From Gavia stellata (lineage: Eukaryota; Chordata; Aves; Gaviiformes; Gaviidae), in contig NC_082637.1 of assembly GCF_030936135.1 (NCBI RefSeq), positions 14,025,001 to 14,089,000 of the forward strand: a stretch of DNA of 64,000 nt, given 5' to 3'. A model generated the notes under the pieces. The model had not been told where the DNA came from. It saw only the letters and a program-made list of their open reading frames with translations, and searched no databases. Shown here piece by piece: positions 51,501 through 61,093 of the stretch. Position numbers and translations under genes: made by a program. Numbering within the stretch: the stretch's first letter is position 1; every line of letters starts with the position of its first letter.

Positions 51501-52693
51501 ACTGGGTGCACGTATCGACTCTTAGAGATACCTGGTTTCCTTAGTATACCTTCATTAATGGAACAACCACCTGTTTTTGCACTGAATGTTTCTTAAAGAC
51601 CAAAGAAAAAGTCTTTTCTAAAAACTGTAGCCAGACAGGTGGATGTGAATGAGAGATTTGGCTCTTTAGCTGGAGGAGTTGTTAGAAAAATACCTGAAGG
51701 ATGAAAAGAGGAAGCAACGCAGGGATGTGGAGCAAAGGAGCAGGAGGAACTGAAAATGAGTCCTCTCGAAGTCTCAGAGGGCATTTTCACAACATAGTGC
51801 CTTCCTCGGCATGCACTTCCCTGATATAGTCTTTCCTTTAGACGCTGCAAGAAAAAAGCTGCAGCTTGCTGAAGGCTGCTGGAATCGCTCCGAGGATAAA
51901 ACCCAAACACGCTTACTACACAAATCCCTCGGTAACTTGCAATAGATGCATGAAGGGCGGGTGAGCGGCGCTGCCCGTAGCCCCTCTCCCCGGCTACGGC
52001 GGCGGCCGGCGCCGCTCGCCAGCTCAGAGTGGGGCTCACGGGCCCGGGGAGGCGGCGGGACGGGCACAGCCGCCCGGCAGCGGCCGAGCGCGGGCAGTGG
52101 CCGCGCCCCCGCCGGCACCGGCTCAGGACGAGGGGCAGCCCCAGGCCCACTCCGGCCACCCCGGCCCGGCGGGCCCCCCCCGAGCCCGGGCACCGCCTTG
52201 GTAACCCCTCAAGCCTCCCCGCGCCCGGCCGCGTCCCCACAGCCCGGCCCCGCCGCGACGCCGGCGGCAGCGCCCGGGGAGGCCGGCACCGCCGCCCCCT
52301 CCCGCCGCTCACCAGCTGCTTGAGGTCCTCCTCGGAGAGCCCGGCGTAGCGGTACCGCTGCTGCTCGAACTCGTACCGCGTCGTCTTCACCACCACCGCC
52401 ACCCGCGACGGCCGGAACCCGCCGCCCGCCGCCCCCAGCCCGCCGCAGCCCCGCCGCCGCGGCGCGCACGGCCCGGGCCCCGCCGCCGCCGCCCGCCCCG
52501 CCGCCGCGCAGCGAGCGGCGGGGCTCAGCCCGCGGAGGGCGAAGAGGCGCCGGCGGGCGCCGCCGAGCAGCGGCAGCCCCGGCAGAGCGGAGGAAGCCCC
52601 CGCCGCCCGCTGGCAGAGCAGCGGGGAAGGGCGGGCGGCCGCCCGGCTGGCGAGGCAGAAGTAGCCGTAGCGGAAGCCCCGCGCGGAGGACAT
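21448..52693 (-). CDS. NADK2: NADK2, mitochondrial NAD kinase
   Basis: The twelve exons, in transcript order, are 52693-52313, 36985-36897, 36549-36461, 34958-34877, 33536-33453, 30964-30828, 29827-29749, 27389-27294, 25096-25041, 24957-24904, 24444-24321 and 21586-21448. All junctions are GT-AG and in phase, and they join to 469 residues against 442 in human. The enzyme phosphorylates NAD+ to NADP+ with ATP in the mitochondrial matrix, feeding mitochondrial NADPH. Visible features are an Arg/Ala-rich, acid-poor mitochondrial targeting sequence in the first 60 or so residues, the GGDGT motif at 186-190 with the catalytic Asp188, the NE motif at 303-304 and TGTGSKAW at 339-346. The family identity is unmistakable from [20 protein letters not shown] onward. 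Extra length relative to human lies in the GC-rich N-terminus. The gene converges on SKP2 and has its own CpG-island promoter. Confidence 0.97.
23351..23577 (-). mobile_element. CR1 LINE 3' fragment
   Basis: In reverse orientation this begins with the CR1 3' end (aatcattgaatcatttaggt, then tggaaaagacctttaag) and continues with the typical ccaaggatggtgactcaacc, ctgggcagcctgttccagtg and gaagaaatttttcctac blocks. The tail type matches the copy at 56321-56822. Confidence 0.9.
23591..24116 (-). mobile_element. CR1 LINE fragment, different subtype
   Basis: This is a second reverse-oriented copy with its own 3' end (aatttagtttggaagggcat). It continues through ctctgggcaacctg, ctcctccaggctaaacaaaa and catctcagtggcccttttct, which correspond to CR1 3' UTR and the end of the reverse transcriptase ORF. 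It is more diverged than the adjoining copy, suggesting the younger CR1 inserted next to an older one. Confidence 0.85.
24321..24444 (-). CDS. NADK2: NADK2 coding exon 11
   Basis: The exon encodes [19 protein letters not shown] followed by [17 protein letters not shown] and GFSSK. It joins exon 10 in phase (G|TA forms Val). Confidence 0.97.
24537..24579 (-). other. Candidate cryptic/poison cassette exon in NADK2 intron 10
   Basis: Between exons 10 and 11 a 43-base segment is flanked by a strong acceptor (aatttttttgcag) and a donor (gtaggg). Spliced after exon 10 it gives a premature TGA within five codons. It is not needed for the conserved protein, so it is either a fortuitous pair of sites or a regulated unproductive exon. 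Confidence 0.3.
24904..24957 (-). CDS. NADK2: NADK2 coding exon 10
   Basis: A 54-base exon encodes [17 protein letters not shown]. It corresponds to the segment RQGNLSLPLNRELVEK of the human protein and is flanked by cag and gttagt. Confidence 0.93.
25041..25096 (-). CDS. NADK2: NADK2 coding exon 9
   Basis: A 56-base exon encodes [18 protein letters not shown]. The intron between exons 9 and 10 (24958-25040) is only 83 bases long. Confidence 0.95.
25097..27293 (-). other. NADK2 intron 8
   Basis: Non-coding. An A-rich low-complexity stretch lies at about 25142-25222. No transposon was recognised. Confidence 0.85.
27294..27389 (-). CDS. NADK2: NADK2 coding exon 8
   Basis: The exon encodes [20 protein letters not shown] followed by [12 protein letters not shown]. 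This is the conserved nucleotide-binding TGTGS loop of NAD kinases. Confidence 0.98.
27390..29748 (-). other. NADK2 intron 7
   Basis: Non-coding AT-rich DNA with no recognised exon or repeat. Confidence 0.85.
29749..29827 (-). CDS. NADK2: NADK2 coding exon 7
   Basis: The exon encodes [18 protein letters not shown] and IGESLSS. It includes the conserved NE dipeptide that contacts the adenosine of NAD in this fold. Confidence 0.97.
29828..30827 (-). other. NADK2 intron 6
   Basis: Non-coding, with a short ac dinucleotide run at about 30460-30473. Nothing else was recognised. Confidence 0.85.
30828..30964 (-). CDS. NADK2: NADK2 coding exon 6
   Basis: The exon encodes [20 protein letters not shown] and VDLHEQQLS, then a more variable stretch [16 protein letters not shown]. 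It ends at donor gtaggt in phase with exon 7. Confidence 0.96.
30965..33452 (-). other. NADK2 intron 5
   Basis: Non-coding. A local direct repeat (tacccctatt twice) lies at about 31975-31995. No exon or transposon was seen. Confidence 0.85.
33453..33536 (-). CDS. NADK2: NADK2 coding exon 5
   Basis: The exon encodes [20 protein letters not shown] and KLYRGEF, nearly identical to human NADK2. Confidence 0.97.
33537..34876 (-). other. NADK2 intron 4
   Basis: Non-coding, with no recognised features. Confidence 0.85.
34877..34958 (-). CDS. NADK2: NADK2 coding exon 4 (GGDGT motif)
   Basis: The exon encodes [20 protein letters not shown] and VNTDPE. With the last codons of exon 3 it forms the GGDGT motif carrying the catalytic aspartate. 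Confidence 0.98.
34959..36460 (-). other. NADK2 intron 3
   Basis: Non-coding, with no recognised exon or repeat. Confidence 0.85.
36461..36549 (-). CDS. NADK2: NADK2 coding exon 3
   Basis: The exon encodes [20 protein letters not shown] followed by [10 protein letters not shown], the first half of the ATP/NAD-binding domain. Confidence 0.98.
36897..36985 (-). CDS. NADK2: NADK2 coding exon 2
   Basis: The exon encodes [20 protein letters not shown] and NVEHVVDSL, in phase with the end of exon 1 (DLKQL). Confidence 0.97.
37983..38052 (+). mobile_element. CR1 LINE 3' end fragment
   Basis: A short sense-oriented CR1 tail is recognisable: gagcagcaggctagactaga, then tgacctcctgaggctccttc and tagcctgaattactct. 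It is the extreme 3' end only, as expected for a 5'-truncated copy. Confidence 0.8.
39823..40085 (-). mobile_element. CR1 LINE 3' fragment
   Basis: A reverse-oriented copy beginning cagaatcacagagtggctga and continuing with ggaggtcatctggtccaacc, caagcagggccacctggagc and gagcctccaccacctctctg. It is well preserved, suggesting a comparatively young insertion. Confidence 0.92.
42361..42389. repeat. Perfect AT hairpin
   Basis: A 12-base arm starting atatgaatata is followed by five A and its exact reverse complement ending tatattcatat. It could form a stem-loop. No function is evident. Confidence 0.8.
43646..44520 (+). mobile_element. CR1 LINE, 5'-truncated with ORF2 remnant
   Basis: This sense copy starts within the reverse transcriptase ORF (KFADDTKLS with the catalytic ADD motif) and runs through blocks such as [35 protein letters not shown] and [10 protein letters not shown] to the 3' end gttctatgattctgtga. 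Internal stops, a frameshift and a deletion in the RVVRH region show it is inactive. It is the longest CR1 copy in the window. Confidence 0.95.
52313..52693 (-). CDS. NADK2: NADK2 coding exon 1 (targeting sequence)
   Basis: The ATG at 52693-52691 begins [17 protein letters not shown] and is followed by an Arg/Ala/Gly-rich segment consistent with a mitochondrial presequence. The conserved [20 protein letters not shown] and [15 protein letters not shown] come before donor gtgagc. The start was chosen because the RGF...G...C pattern resembles the human N-terminus. The frame remains open upstream with two more in-frame ATGs. Confidence 0.93.
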
Positions 52694-52874
52694 CGCCCGG
52701 GCTTGCTCCCCGCCCGGGGCGGGAGCCTGCGGCCGGCGGGCGGGAGGGAGCAGCGCTGCCCGGCGGCGGCTGCCCCCGCTCTGAGGCGGCCTCCGCGCCC
52801 GGGCAGCGCTCGACACACATGGCACGGCCGCGCCGCGGCGCCCCGCCCCTCCCCGCGCGCAGCCGCCGCCTCCA

Positions 52875-52879
52875 CCAAT
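52875..52879 (+). promoter_or_regulatory. CCAAT box (NF-Y type) with adjacent ETS core
   Basis: CCAAT at 52875-52879, about 180 bases upstream of the NADK2 start codon, is followed by cggaag (52881-52886), an ETS core. Both are typical of TATA-less housekeeping promoters. Confidence 0.5.
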
Positions 52880-52965
52880 ACGGAAGAGCGCAGCTGGACA
52901 CCCACCCTTCGCGGGGGCGGGGCAGGAGCGGTGGGGACCGCTCCCTTGCCGGGCCCGGCGCCCCG

Positions 52966-52976
52966 TGCGCATGCGC
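52966..52976. promoter_or_regulatory. NRF-1 site, perfect palindrome
   Basis: TGCGCATGCGC is the exact NRF-1 consensus palindrome. NRF-1 controls many nuclear genes for mitochondrial proteins, which agrees with the mitochondrial role of NADK2. Confidence 0.75.
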
Positions 52977-53066
52977 CCGCCTCGACCAACCGCGCCGGCC
53001 CGAAGACGGGAAGGCGGGGACAGCGCGTGGGGAGCTCTCGCCCTCCCGCGCCTTGGGAGCATGAGT

Positions 53067-53077
53067 TGCGCGTGCGC
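53067..53077 (-). promoter_or_regulatory. Second NRF-1-type site
   Basis: The plus strand reads TGCGCGTGCGC with A following; on the minus strand TGCGCACGCGC fits the YGCGCAYGCGC consensus. It lies about 100 bases from the perfect NRF-1 site. Confidence 0.6.
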
Positions 53078-56000
53078 AGGGCGCGCAGGCTCTGCCTCAC
53101 CCCCTCCCCTCGGCGGCCCCACCTCCGGCCCCGGCGGGCGGGACGGGCCTGGAGGCACGTAGGCCGGCGCGCGGCCTGCGCGCACTTGGCGCCGCCGGCG
53201 GCCGTGAGGGGCTGGGTCCCCGCGGCCGGGCTGCCTCGGCGCCCCCGCCCCAAAGGGACAGCTCCTGTGTCCCTCGCGGCCGTGGGCTCGGCCCCTTTCT
53301 GTGCTGAGGGTTTGTAAAACAAAGCCAGTTGCGTCCTCTGTGTTAGCTGACGGCGACAGGAGTTGGGACTGAGCAGCGTGTGGGCCTCGGTGAGGTGCCT
53401 CGCCGGGAAGCGGGCTTGCTTCCTTCTTAAACTTGGCTGAGGAAAAGGACTTCGAAAGTTACCAAAAAAACAGGTTCTTTGTTTTAAAAGGACTAAATGC
53501 TGTGTTTTGTGAGCATCTGATGGGAAAGACGTGGTTTGAGAAGTGCCATCTCATGACTACTCTGGTTTTATTACATTTGTCACAGTGTGGGGCGGGAGGA
53601 GGGAGGGTGGTGGAAGCAGCAGGCTGGGGACAAGGCCTGCCAGCGCGTCTGAGTCTGCGTTTTGCGAGCCCAGGTAAAAAAAAAAAGGAAGTAATTGATC
53701 CTGAGTGCCTTTTTAATACGGTAAGCAAGCTATCTAGAAATACTGTGGGGGTTTTACATCATCATTAATAACTGCCTTTTCAGGTGTTGAATTTCACAGA
53801 CGCTACTTCTGCACTGAATGCCTCATTTATGCGCGTTTTTGTCATCACTCACCTTTCCCTGGGGGAAGTCACGTCTTCTCGCTGTGGGGAGAGACTGAAG
53901 CAGCGGCTTTTACCTGCCAGCGCAGCACCCTTCTGCAGTGCTTTGCTAACAGAGTCTTGAGAAACGGGAGTAGCTAAAGCCTTTCAGGTCTCCCCTACTC
54001 CTGTATAACAATGCAAAAGGTCCTTGCAGTCTTTACTGATGGGTAGGAGGATTTTCTATCTGCTGATTAGCTTAGCCTTGAAGGAAACTACCACAAACCA
54101 GATTACCAGGAGAGTAATTAAACACAACTAATTCCCTTGCTAACCAGAAAATGCCTCATTCTGTGTAACCATTAACTTCAGGATTGTACAAAGCCGTAGA
54201 TAATACAAGATCCTGGAGACCAAAAGGATATAAGAGGTTTTGAAAATTTACAGCTCTGCTCTGAATGGTATCTATTTTATAACTTACTTGACCATTGAGC
54301 TGCACCTGTAGGATTCTGTGCTTTGTGTATTACCTATTGATGTGGAATTGTTTTGATCCTTTTTTGACAAATCAGCTTCAACCACTAAGGCAAGCTTGAA
54401 TATGGAGTATTATTTTACTCTGAGGCCATGCAATTATCATGTTATGGTCTTTTGAATTAATGCCTACGGCAAGCATTATAAGCATAAAATATGAAATACA
54501 TATTTTTAAATGTAAATTTGAAACAGTAGATGATATCTTAACGTTCTGGAAGCAGAGCTGAGGCACAGAGCATGAAGTGATTCTTCCAGGGTCCCCAGAA
54601 TGAAGTCTCTGACAGACTAGCTGAAGGGTACACCAATCGTCTGACACGCTGTTGTCGTTGTGGAATAAGGTTTAAACTTTCCATAACATATAAAATAGTT
54701 TGTGGAACATTGCTTACAGTTTCCATCTTACTTTGTAAATGGACCTACTTATAAAATGTGCAACAGACACTACTTAATCTCTCCCTTACTGCACCTTTTG
54801 ATTTGAACATACACCTGGTAGAGAGGAACAAGACACAAGTTTCTGTCAAGTGACACTTATTTTGAAATCTTCACAGTTTGTCACATACAACATGTCTTCA
54901 TGCCCCGTCTTCAATGACTTCAGAGCAATATACCCAGTGCATTAAGAGACAGATTTGTTCATACAGAATTAAATTAATAAGTGCAGGCATTTTAGCCTGG
55001 TATTCTTAGTGGATACGAGTGGACACTGTAATAACTTGTTAAACCCTTGGCTGACCACAACCAACTTTGTTTTGGGCACAGAGTACTTAAAAATTCCTCA
55101 TGGAAATGGACACCTCAATACTGCCTGCAGTAAGGAAAACGCTTCAGAGTAATGCTCATTTTAGACACCAAGGAGTTATAATACATGAGGTAAATTTCAA
55201 GACACAAATCAACAGAAAGCCAGGCATCCTTAGCTCTATAGTGGATTTTAAAAAAACCCTTTGTAATAAAATAATTTATTCTGTGTTACAAAACAATGTG
55301 ACTGGGAAAATGTCTATGTAAACACTAAATTATTCCTAAGTTGTCATACTGGCTGCAAAACTGGTAATGCACAACTGTACCAGCAGTTTTACGTGAGAAG
55401 GTCTCCAAATGTAGCCTTTTTTTATCCAAAAGCGTGTACATATTCCTTCTAGTGCAGTTACAATCTAGGACAACTGTTCATTTCTACTCCTTATTGAAGA
55501 CTGTGAGTAATGCCTTCTTGTGATCATTTAATTAATAAACAGTTATATAATTAACTAATCCCAATCATTCACATTCTCTAGACTTTCTTTATATGCCCCT
55601 AAGTACTATTGGTATCTGCAAATGATAGTGCTATCTTTGTGTTGAAAATGATAATGCTATCAGTGTTAGTTGCATTCACAGAGGAGGAGGTAAACTGACC
55701 ATCATGGTAACAACATTTCACAAAACCTGAGTCCTCAGATTTTGAGTGCAGCTGACCACAGCTGTTAATTCTGATTATTCAGAGGAAAACTCCAGACTAA
55801 TGCTTAGAGAACAGGTCACTCGTGCAACACATCAGAATCTGACAAAGCAGGTGGATGAACACATTAGCAGGTGTGGTCTGATTGAATTTCTGATCCCAGA
55901 TCCATGTGCATTTGCATTTTCCTTGCAACGTATGTATTCTCATCAGTGATTACACAGTTGGGTCTATAATTTGCTTCATAAATTCCAAAATAGAGGAGGA

Positions 56001-56320
56001 TGCTTCAGAAAAAGGCAAAATAAATGCATTTATTCTTATGAATGGAAACTATTGAAAATTTTTCACACAAAACAAATGAGAAGTTTTCGTGTGAAAGAAG
56101 CTTTCTTGTCCACGCTTCCATTAGAACACGTTTTAATTAACAGAAATTTACTTTTCTACTTTTCCTCCCAGTCTTTGTTTATGAAAAGCAAACTACACCA
56201 TCCCTGAAGTGGACTAACACCACTGACTTCCACATTTCAGAAGCAATTTGAGTATGCTCAAACTGCTGCAGACACATTGTTTTATAAGAATGGTGTTTGT
56301 GAAAGATGACTCAGGAATCT

Positions 56321-56822
56321 GAACTTTGCACCTCGAATACTGTGTTCAGTTTTGGGCCCCTCACTAAAAGAAAGACACTGAGGTTCTGGAGCATGTCCAG
56401 AGAAGGGCGATGAAGCTGGTGAAGGGTCTGGAGCAGCTGAGGGAACTGGGGTTGTTCAGCCTGGAGAAGAGGAGGCTGAGGGGAGACCTCATTGCTCTCT
56501 ACAATTACCTGAAAGGGGGTTGCAGAGAGGTGGGTGTTGGCCTCTTCTCCCAAGTGACGAGTGACGGAACAAGAGGAAATGGCCTCAAGTTGTGCCAGGG
56601 GAGGTTCAGACTGGATATTAGGAAAAAATTCTTTACTGAGAGAGTGGTGAGACACTGGAATAAACTGCCAAGGGAAGTGGTGGATTCACCATCCCTGGAG
56701 GTGTTCAAGGAACTTGTGGACGAGGCATTGTGGGACATGGTTTAATGGGCATGGTGGTGTTAGTTGATGGTTGGACTTGATGATCTTACAGGTCTTTTCC
56801 AACCTTAGTGGTTCTGTGATTC
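56321..56822 (+). mobile_element. CR1 LINE 3' half with ORF2 end
   Basis: A sense copy contains the end of the reverse transcriptase ORF, with an open stretch including [40 protein letters not shown] and [20 protein letters not shown], then the 3' UTR ending gtggttctgtgattc. The frame is intact over about 110 codons but the element is 5'-truncated. Confidence 0.95.
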
Positions 56823-57327
56823 CACTTTTTAGACAGAAAACTGCTGTAGAACAGGCCATGTATGCAGCTTCTAGATTTTCCTGCCAGCATGCCCCAGCAG
56901 CAGATCCTCTAAAACCCAGCTGTGGAAAAGAGGATGCTCTTTTTGTTTCCTGCCTATGTTGTACAGGCTGTCAGTAGCACTGAGCTAAACGTTTTCCTTG
57001 TGTTCGTTCATTCAGTAGAGACATTAACAAACTCTTAACTTCATACAGTTTGCCAAAACTAGTTCAGAGGTCACTAAAGATCGTGACATAAAAACCTGAG
57101 TGACAAGATTTAGGAAGAGATACAAACACCTCCAGAACATGAAATAAGCCGTTCAGGCTACCCCATCCAAGTAGATTTTGCCAGAAACTCATAATCATGT
57201 GTACATATGTATCCTTATATTAGGAATTGCTACTTTTCCCTCCTTTTAAAAATTATTACTGCAATAATATGTAAGAGCTTCCAGCTTTGCATCCCTTATG
57301 TATATAAATTAATGACTGGGATTTTTT

Positions 57328-57348
57328 ATAAATAAATAAATAAATAAT
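57328..57348. repeat. (TAAA)n microsatellite
   Basis: About five copies of taaa in ataaataaataaataaataa. Low complexity only. Confidence 0.8.
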
Positions 57349-57870
57349 CTGGAAAAAAAAAACCCCATAGAAGAACGGGTTGCTCCACAAACAGCAAAAT
57401 TAGTGATGTCTAGTTTCACACGGATTTGGGTCACGTCCCTACACCCCTCTTCAGGCCACAGTAATCCCACATATCCATCCTTCCATGGTTTTCCTTTCTC
57501 CTCCCTCCCAGCAAATGCCTCAGCGCATTCAGAAGCAGGAATGCATCACTCAGCCCCACAAGCCCCACAGGAAGTACCAAGCTTACCCTGAAACTTCCTC
57601 AAAGGATACCTTCCTCTGAGTTCTGTCACTCAACAACTGCCAACTGTCATGAAGAACTGAAATTGTCTTTGAGCTTTCTACCTCCCATCCAATTTTTCTG
57701 AAACTGAACAGTGAGCTCGAAGTGGGTCTGACAGATAGACACAACTGTTTAAATCTTGTTTCCTTAGGAAAACAGGTTTGAAATTCTGCAGCATGGAAGG
57801 AACTGTCTGTAAGAAACTCTGAGTGGCGCACAAAATAAGGCAAATAGTTAGACAGAAATTAAAGCTGTAA

Positions 57871-60437
57871 GAAAATTGTTTATTGTTCAGGCACAGAAAT
57901 GGTTGCTCCAGCTGTCATAAAATGACAAACTTTACATTTTTAAAACCAAATTAATATATTACATACTAGCATACCTTCAGTCTTGAGAAACAATGAATTT
58001 TAGTGCAATGAGACTAAATAGAATAAATAAAGTATTAGGATCCCAAGAGTAAAAATTCATACCATAAATATGTCTGCACATACATCTATTTTTATGTCCT
58101 CTATTACCACAGTATCCAAACTCTTAAAAATAGTTAAAACATCTCTTTTCCTCCTCAGCTTTTAGGAGACGTAGGTTCATGTTTAAAGGGGGTGGGGGTG
58201 GGGTGGGGTGTGTGCGTGCATGAGCGTGTGTGTTTGTGTGTATAGTTGTGTGTATATGTAACAGTCTTGGGAAAAGGCAGATCGAAAGAGATATTGTTTA
58301 TTTGTGAACGATCATAAGTCTTGTTCCTCATGCTGTGGGAGCAAATGACAAAATTCAAGTCCCGTGTCTGCAAAAGTTCTGTTGTGCCTGCTCTGGAGCG
58401 CGCCTTCATTTGCCAAGGATTTTAAAGCTGTAGTAGAATTTAGAGGGATATAATGACACTCAGGTGCTTAAATCCTATTTCATGGAAGGCTCTGATTATC
58501 AGGAGAGACTTTGAAATCAAACTCTGCATTCAGTGCATAGCCAGCTGAACTCCAGGGCAAAGTTATCGCCGTGACCTGTTGCTAAATACATAGGGCTGCT
58601 GTGTTTTACAACTCCTGTTTTTATAACATGGAGCTTTGTTCCTGAGTATGAGTTGCAGCAATGAAATATGAAGATCAGTGATGCAAATATTGTTGTGGTC
58701 AGGAGTGAGGCTGATGATAGACAAGGACACAATGTACAGCTAGTTATGGAAAGAACATTTTTGTTATCAGCAGACTAAAGAGTCAAAGACAATCCCAGTG
58801 CTTTGCCACAGGTGCTCTGTTGTGAAGCACTCCCCTCTTCCTGAAGGCAAAAATCCAGTCCCATTTAAGCTTACTGTCATCCAGAGGCTAAATCAATATC
58901 AGACAAGTGCTAATTTTGGCAGACCGTCTAAGATTCACCATAATCCAGATGCTAGTTCAGCTTCATTGGGGTGCTAATCTTGACAGGGCACTGAGAATTT
59001 AGAAAGAAGCTCGTATTTTTCCAACTTCATACATATGCTCAGACGGGAAAACTAAATTGTGATTTGACTCTTCAGGTGTGATGCAGCTTTTAAGAATGAG
59101 AAATTGTTACAATTACCTTAATTAAGAGGACCTCAGATATTTCAGGACATTGTTGCAGCTCTGAGGGTGACAAAGAATATTTGGTAACCAACAATATGCA
59201 AGGCAGCAGAGAGTTGCAGGAGGATGATTACAGACATATTTTCTTTCTCTTTGACAGAATGAATAGAAGAAACAGAGCATAAATGGTGTCTGTCTTGTGC
59301 ACAGGCTTATGAATGTTCTGGTAAATCTTCATTCACAGGTGGCAACAGAGAGAATTGATTTTTCTAATTCCTCATGAGAATGGTTAAGTAGAAGGCAGTA
59401 GTTTGTAGAATCCCTTTTACAGAGTGACTGGGTCTTTGGCAGAGTTGGGATTATCACACGTATTAGGATGTGTAACACACTCATCTATTTTAAGGAATGA
59501 TGCTGTTTAGGGATACCTACAGCTAAAGCAGAAGTAATCTCAGATAATCTCACACATTTAAGAGAAATTTTAATGCCGATATCCAGTTATACTGTGCATG
59601 CATTTATTTGTGTATATGAAATGGACCATTAACAGTGCAAGTGCTTGCTTTGTGCAGCTGAAAAGGTGTTCATGAGTGCAAGCAGATACAATTTTAGACC
59701 TTAAAGCTCATATGCCCCCTAGAACTGGCTTGGAGTTCTTCATGGTGAATTCTCCGGGTGCTTATGACTGTAAAAGCTGATGGTGGTTCTTTGCCCTTTA
59801 ACGAAATCCTACAACCAGAATACAACTCCAGATATTTTCAAAACAAACAGAACCCCCCCCCTCCTTGTTAAGAAGGCTGGTTTCTATAGGCCTTGGCTAT
59901 TCTAAACTGCCACTCCCAGTTCTGCTTGTATATACTTACAAACAGGATGCTGAGTGTTAACACATGTTTTTAAATAAATGTTTTCAGAGAAGCCTGATTT
60001 AAAGCTTTCCAAATGTATCTTTTAAGTAACAGATGAAAAGTAACAAATATCTCTTCATGTATATTATTAGTTTATGGTTATGTGGTTTTATCCATCAATA
60101 TGATGAATAAACATTTATTCCCTATAAAACTCCTTACTTTAATAATGCATCTAAATATATTTCATTCTAAAATCTGAAGCCTTTGCAACATTTCTTAGAT
60201 ATTGGAAGCCATTGTGTCATTCCTATCTCAGTGCAAACCAGGCCAATTAGAATCCTCAAAAGTGCATCTCAAGTTCTTTCTCAATGTATTAAACTTATGC
60301 TGTCCCTAAAATTAATCTTTGCTTAAAAGTCATAAAGCAAAATGAATCTGATTTCCTCCTCCCAGGGACTGATGAGTCAGCTTAGACATTTTGGGAAGGT
60401 AAGTTCCCAGCCGTGGTGTTGTAACCTCTGGTAGGTG
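57871..60437 (-). other. Probable RANBP3L 3' UTR and flank
   Basis: This is non-coding DNA downstream of the RANBP3L stop codon. Minus-strand AATAAA signals occur at 57879-57884 (the most distal) and near 58298, 59604 and 60114. A G/T-rich low-complexity tract is at 58186-58260. Which signal is used is unknown. Confidence 0.45.
58186..58260. repeat. G/T-rich low-complexity tract
   Basis: Imperfect ggggt units grade into a gt dinucleotide repeat (gtgtgtgtttgtgtgt). It would be C/A-rich in a RANBP3L transcript. Confidence 0.8.
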
Positions 60438-60481
60438 TCATGAGCAGACTACGGACTGCCTGCGGTTCCATCCAGAATGAT
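60438..60481 (-). CDS. RANBP3L: RANBP3L last coding exon
   Basis: On the minus strand, acceptor atttttcag is followed by 44 bases encoding (D)HSGWNRRQSVVCS and TGA (60440-60438). This resembles the C-terminal end of RANBP3L as I recall it (human DPSSWTHRQSVACS) and the phase fits a split Asp codon. RANBP3L is a Ran-binding protein with a RanBD1 domain that exports nuclear SMADs. Gene order and strand match the human block. Earlier exons, including the RanBD1 domain, were not found and should lie beyond 64000. Confidence 0.85.
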
Positions 60482-61075
60482 CTGAAAAATAATTTTAAAA
60501 AATCTTGCTTATTTGAGCATATTCATGTTTTGAAACAATCCAGCATTTCATAATACCAAAGCAGTAGGTTAAAGTCTGGATATGATCAGTTCCTGGTTTA
60601 GGTAAATATCTAACTAGATAACACAGGATTATTCACAAATATTTGAGCATGTGAATAGTGAATGAAGCCTGTGACCCCCCATGTCAATAAAGACAAGCAC
60701 ATAAGCACTAAGGATTCAGGTATCTAGATAGGACAATGTGTCTGGAATGCAAATCATCTCGCTCTGTAAGGGGAACACTGTTTTAACACTTCATAACAGA
60801 TGGTCAGTAAACTGTGAGAAATCCATCATCTCTTCAAAGAACTCATTGGTCATGATAAAGTACCTAGGGGTGTTTTGGTGTGTAACCTCCATGACTATGA
60901 CTAATCAGCAAAAAGTACATATAGCTGACTAATGCCAGACACATAATATCACTATCGCAGTATCTGCTTAAAAATTGCTGCTACTATCTAGCCACTGCTA
61001 AATACTTACTAGAAGTTTTAAACCTCTCACAAGTGAAATGAAAGGCTTTGAGTTTGTCGGAATATTAAATCTGAT

Positions 61076-61093
61076 CCCCCCCCCCCCCCCCCC
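61076..61093. repeat. C18 homopolymer
   Basis: Eighteen consecutive C follow ctgat. The length is approximate, as for the G run at 7044. Confidence 0.85.

Larger units (their letters stand above)
36986..52312 (-). other. NADK2 intron 1 (15.3 kb)
   Basis: This is the largest intron in the window. It holds three CR1 copies (37983-38052, 39823-40085, 43646-44520), an AT hairpin at 42361-42389, an AT-rich inverted-repeat stretch near 49030-49080, and a less AT-rich patch at about 49430-50050. Open frames of up to 147 codons near 47456-48136 on both strands show no domain and overlap each other. I see no nested gene. Confidence 0.85.
51950..53320. promoter_or_regulatory. CpG island, NADK2 promoter
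   Basis: The island is dense in CpG and covers NADK2 exon 1, the 5' UTR and upstream DNA. No TATA box was found. Two NRF-1 sites, a CCAAT box and an ETS core lie 180-390 bases upstream of the start codon on the minus strand. No protein-coding gene is recognised on the plus side, so divergent transcription, if any, would be non-coding. Confidence 0.85.
53321..57870. other. Intergenic region NADK2-RANBP3L
   Basis: There is no recognisable gene. A GC-moderate shoulder of the CpG island continues to about 53960 and contains a 112-codon plus-strand frame (53433-53768) that begins with TTG, not ATG. One CR1 copy is at 56321-56822 and a (TAAA)n microsatellite at 57328-57348. The remainder is unremarkable. 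Confidence 0.75.

Noticed and set aside
53433-53768. Plus-strand frame divergent from NADK2, considered as a small protein gene
   Set aside because: It starts with TTG rather than ATG and includes a lysine tract encoded by a simple A run. No conserved motif is present; at most it may be part of a promoter-associated non-coding transcript.
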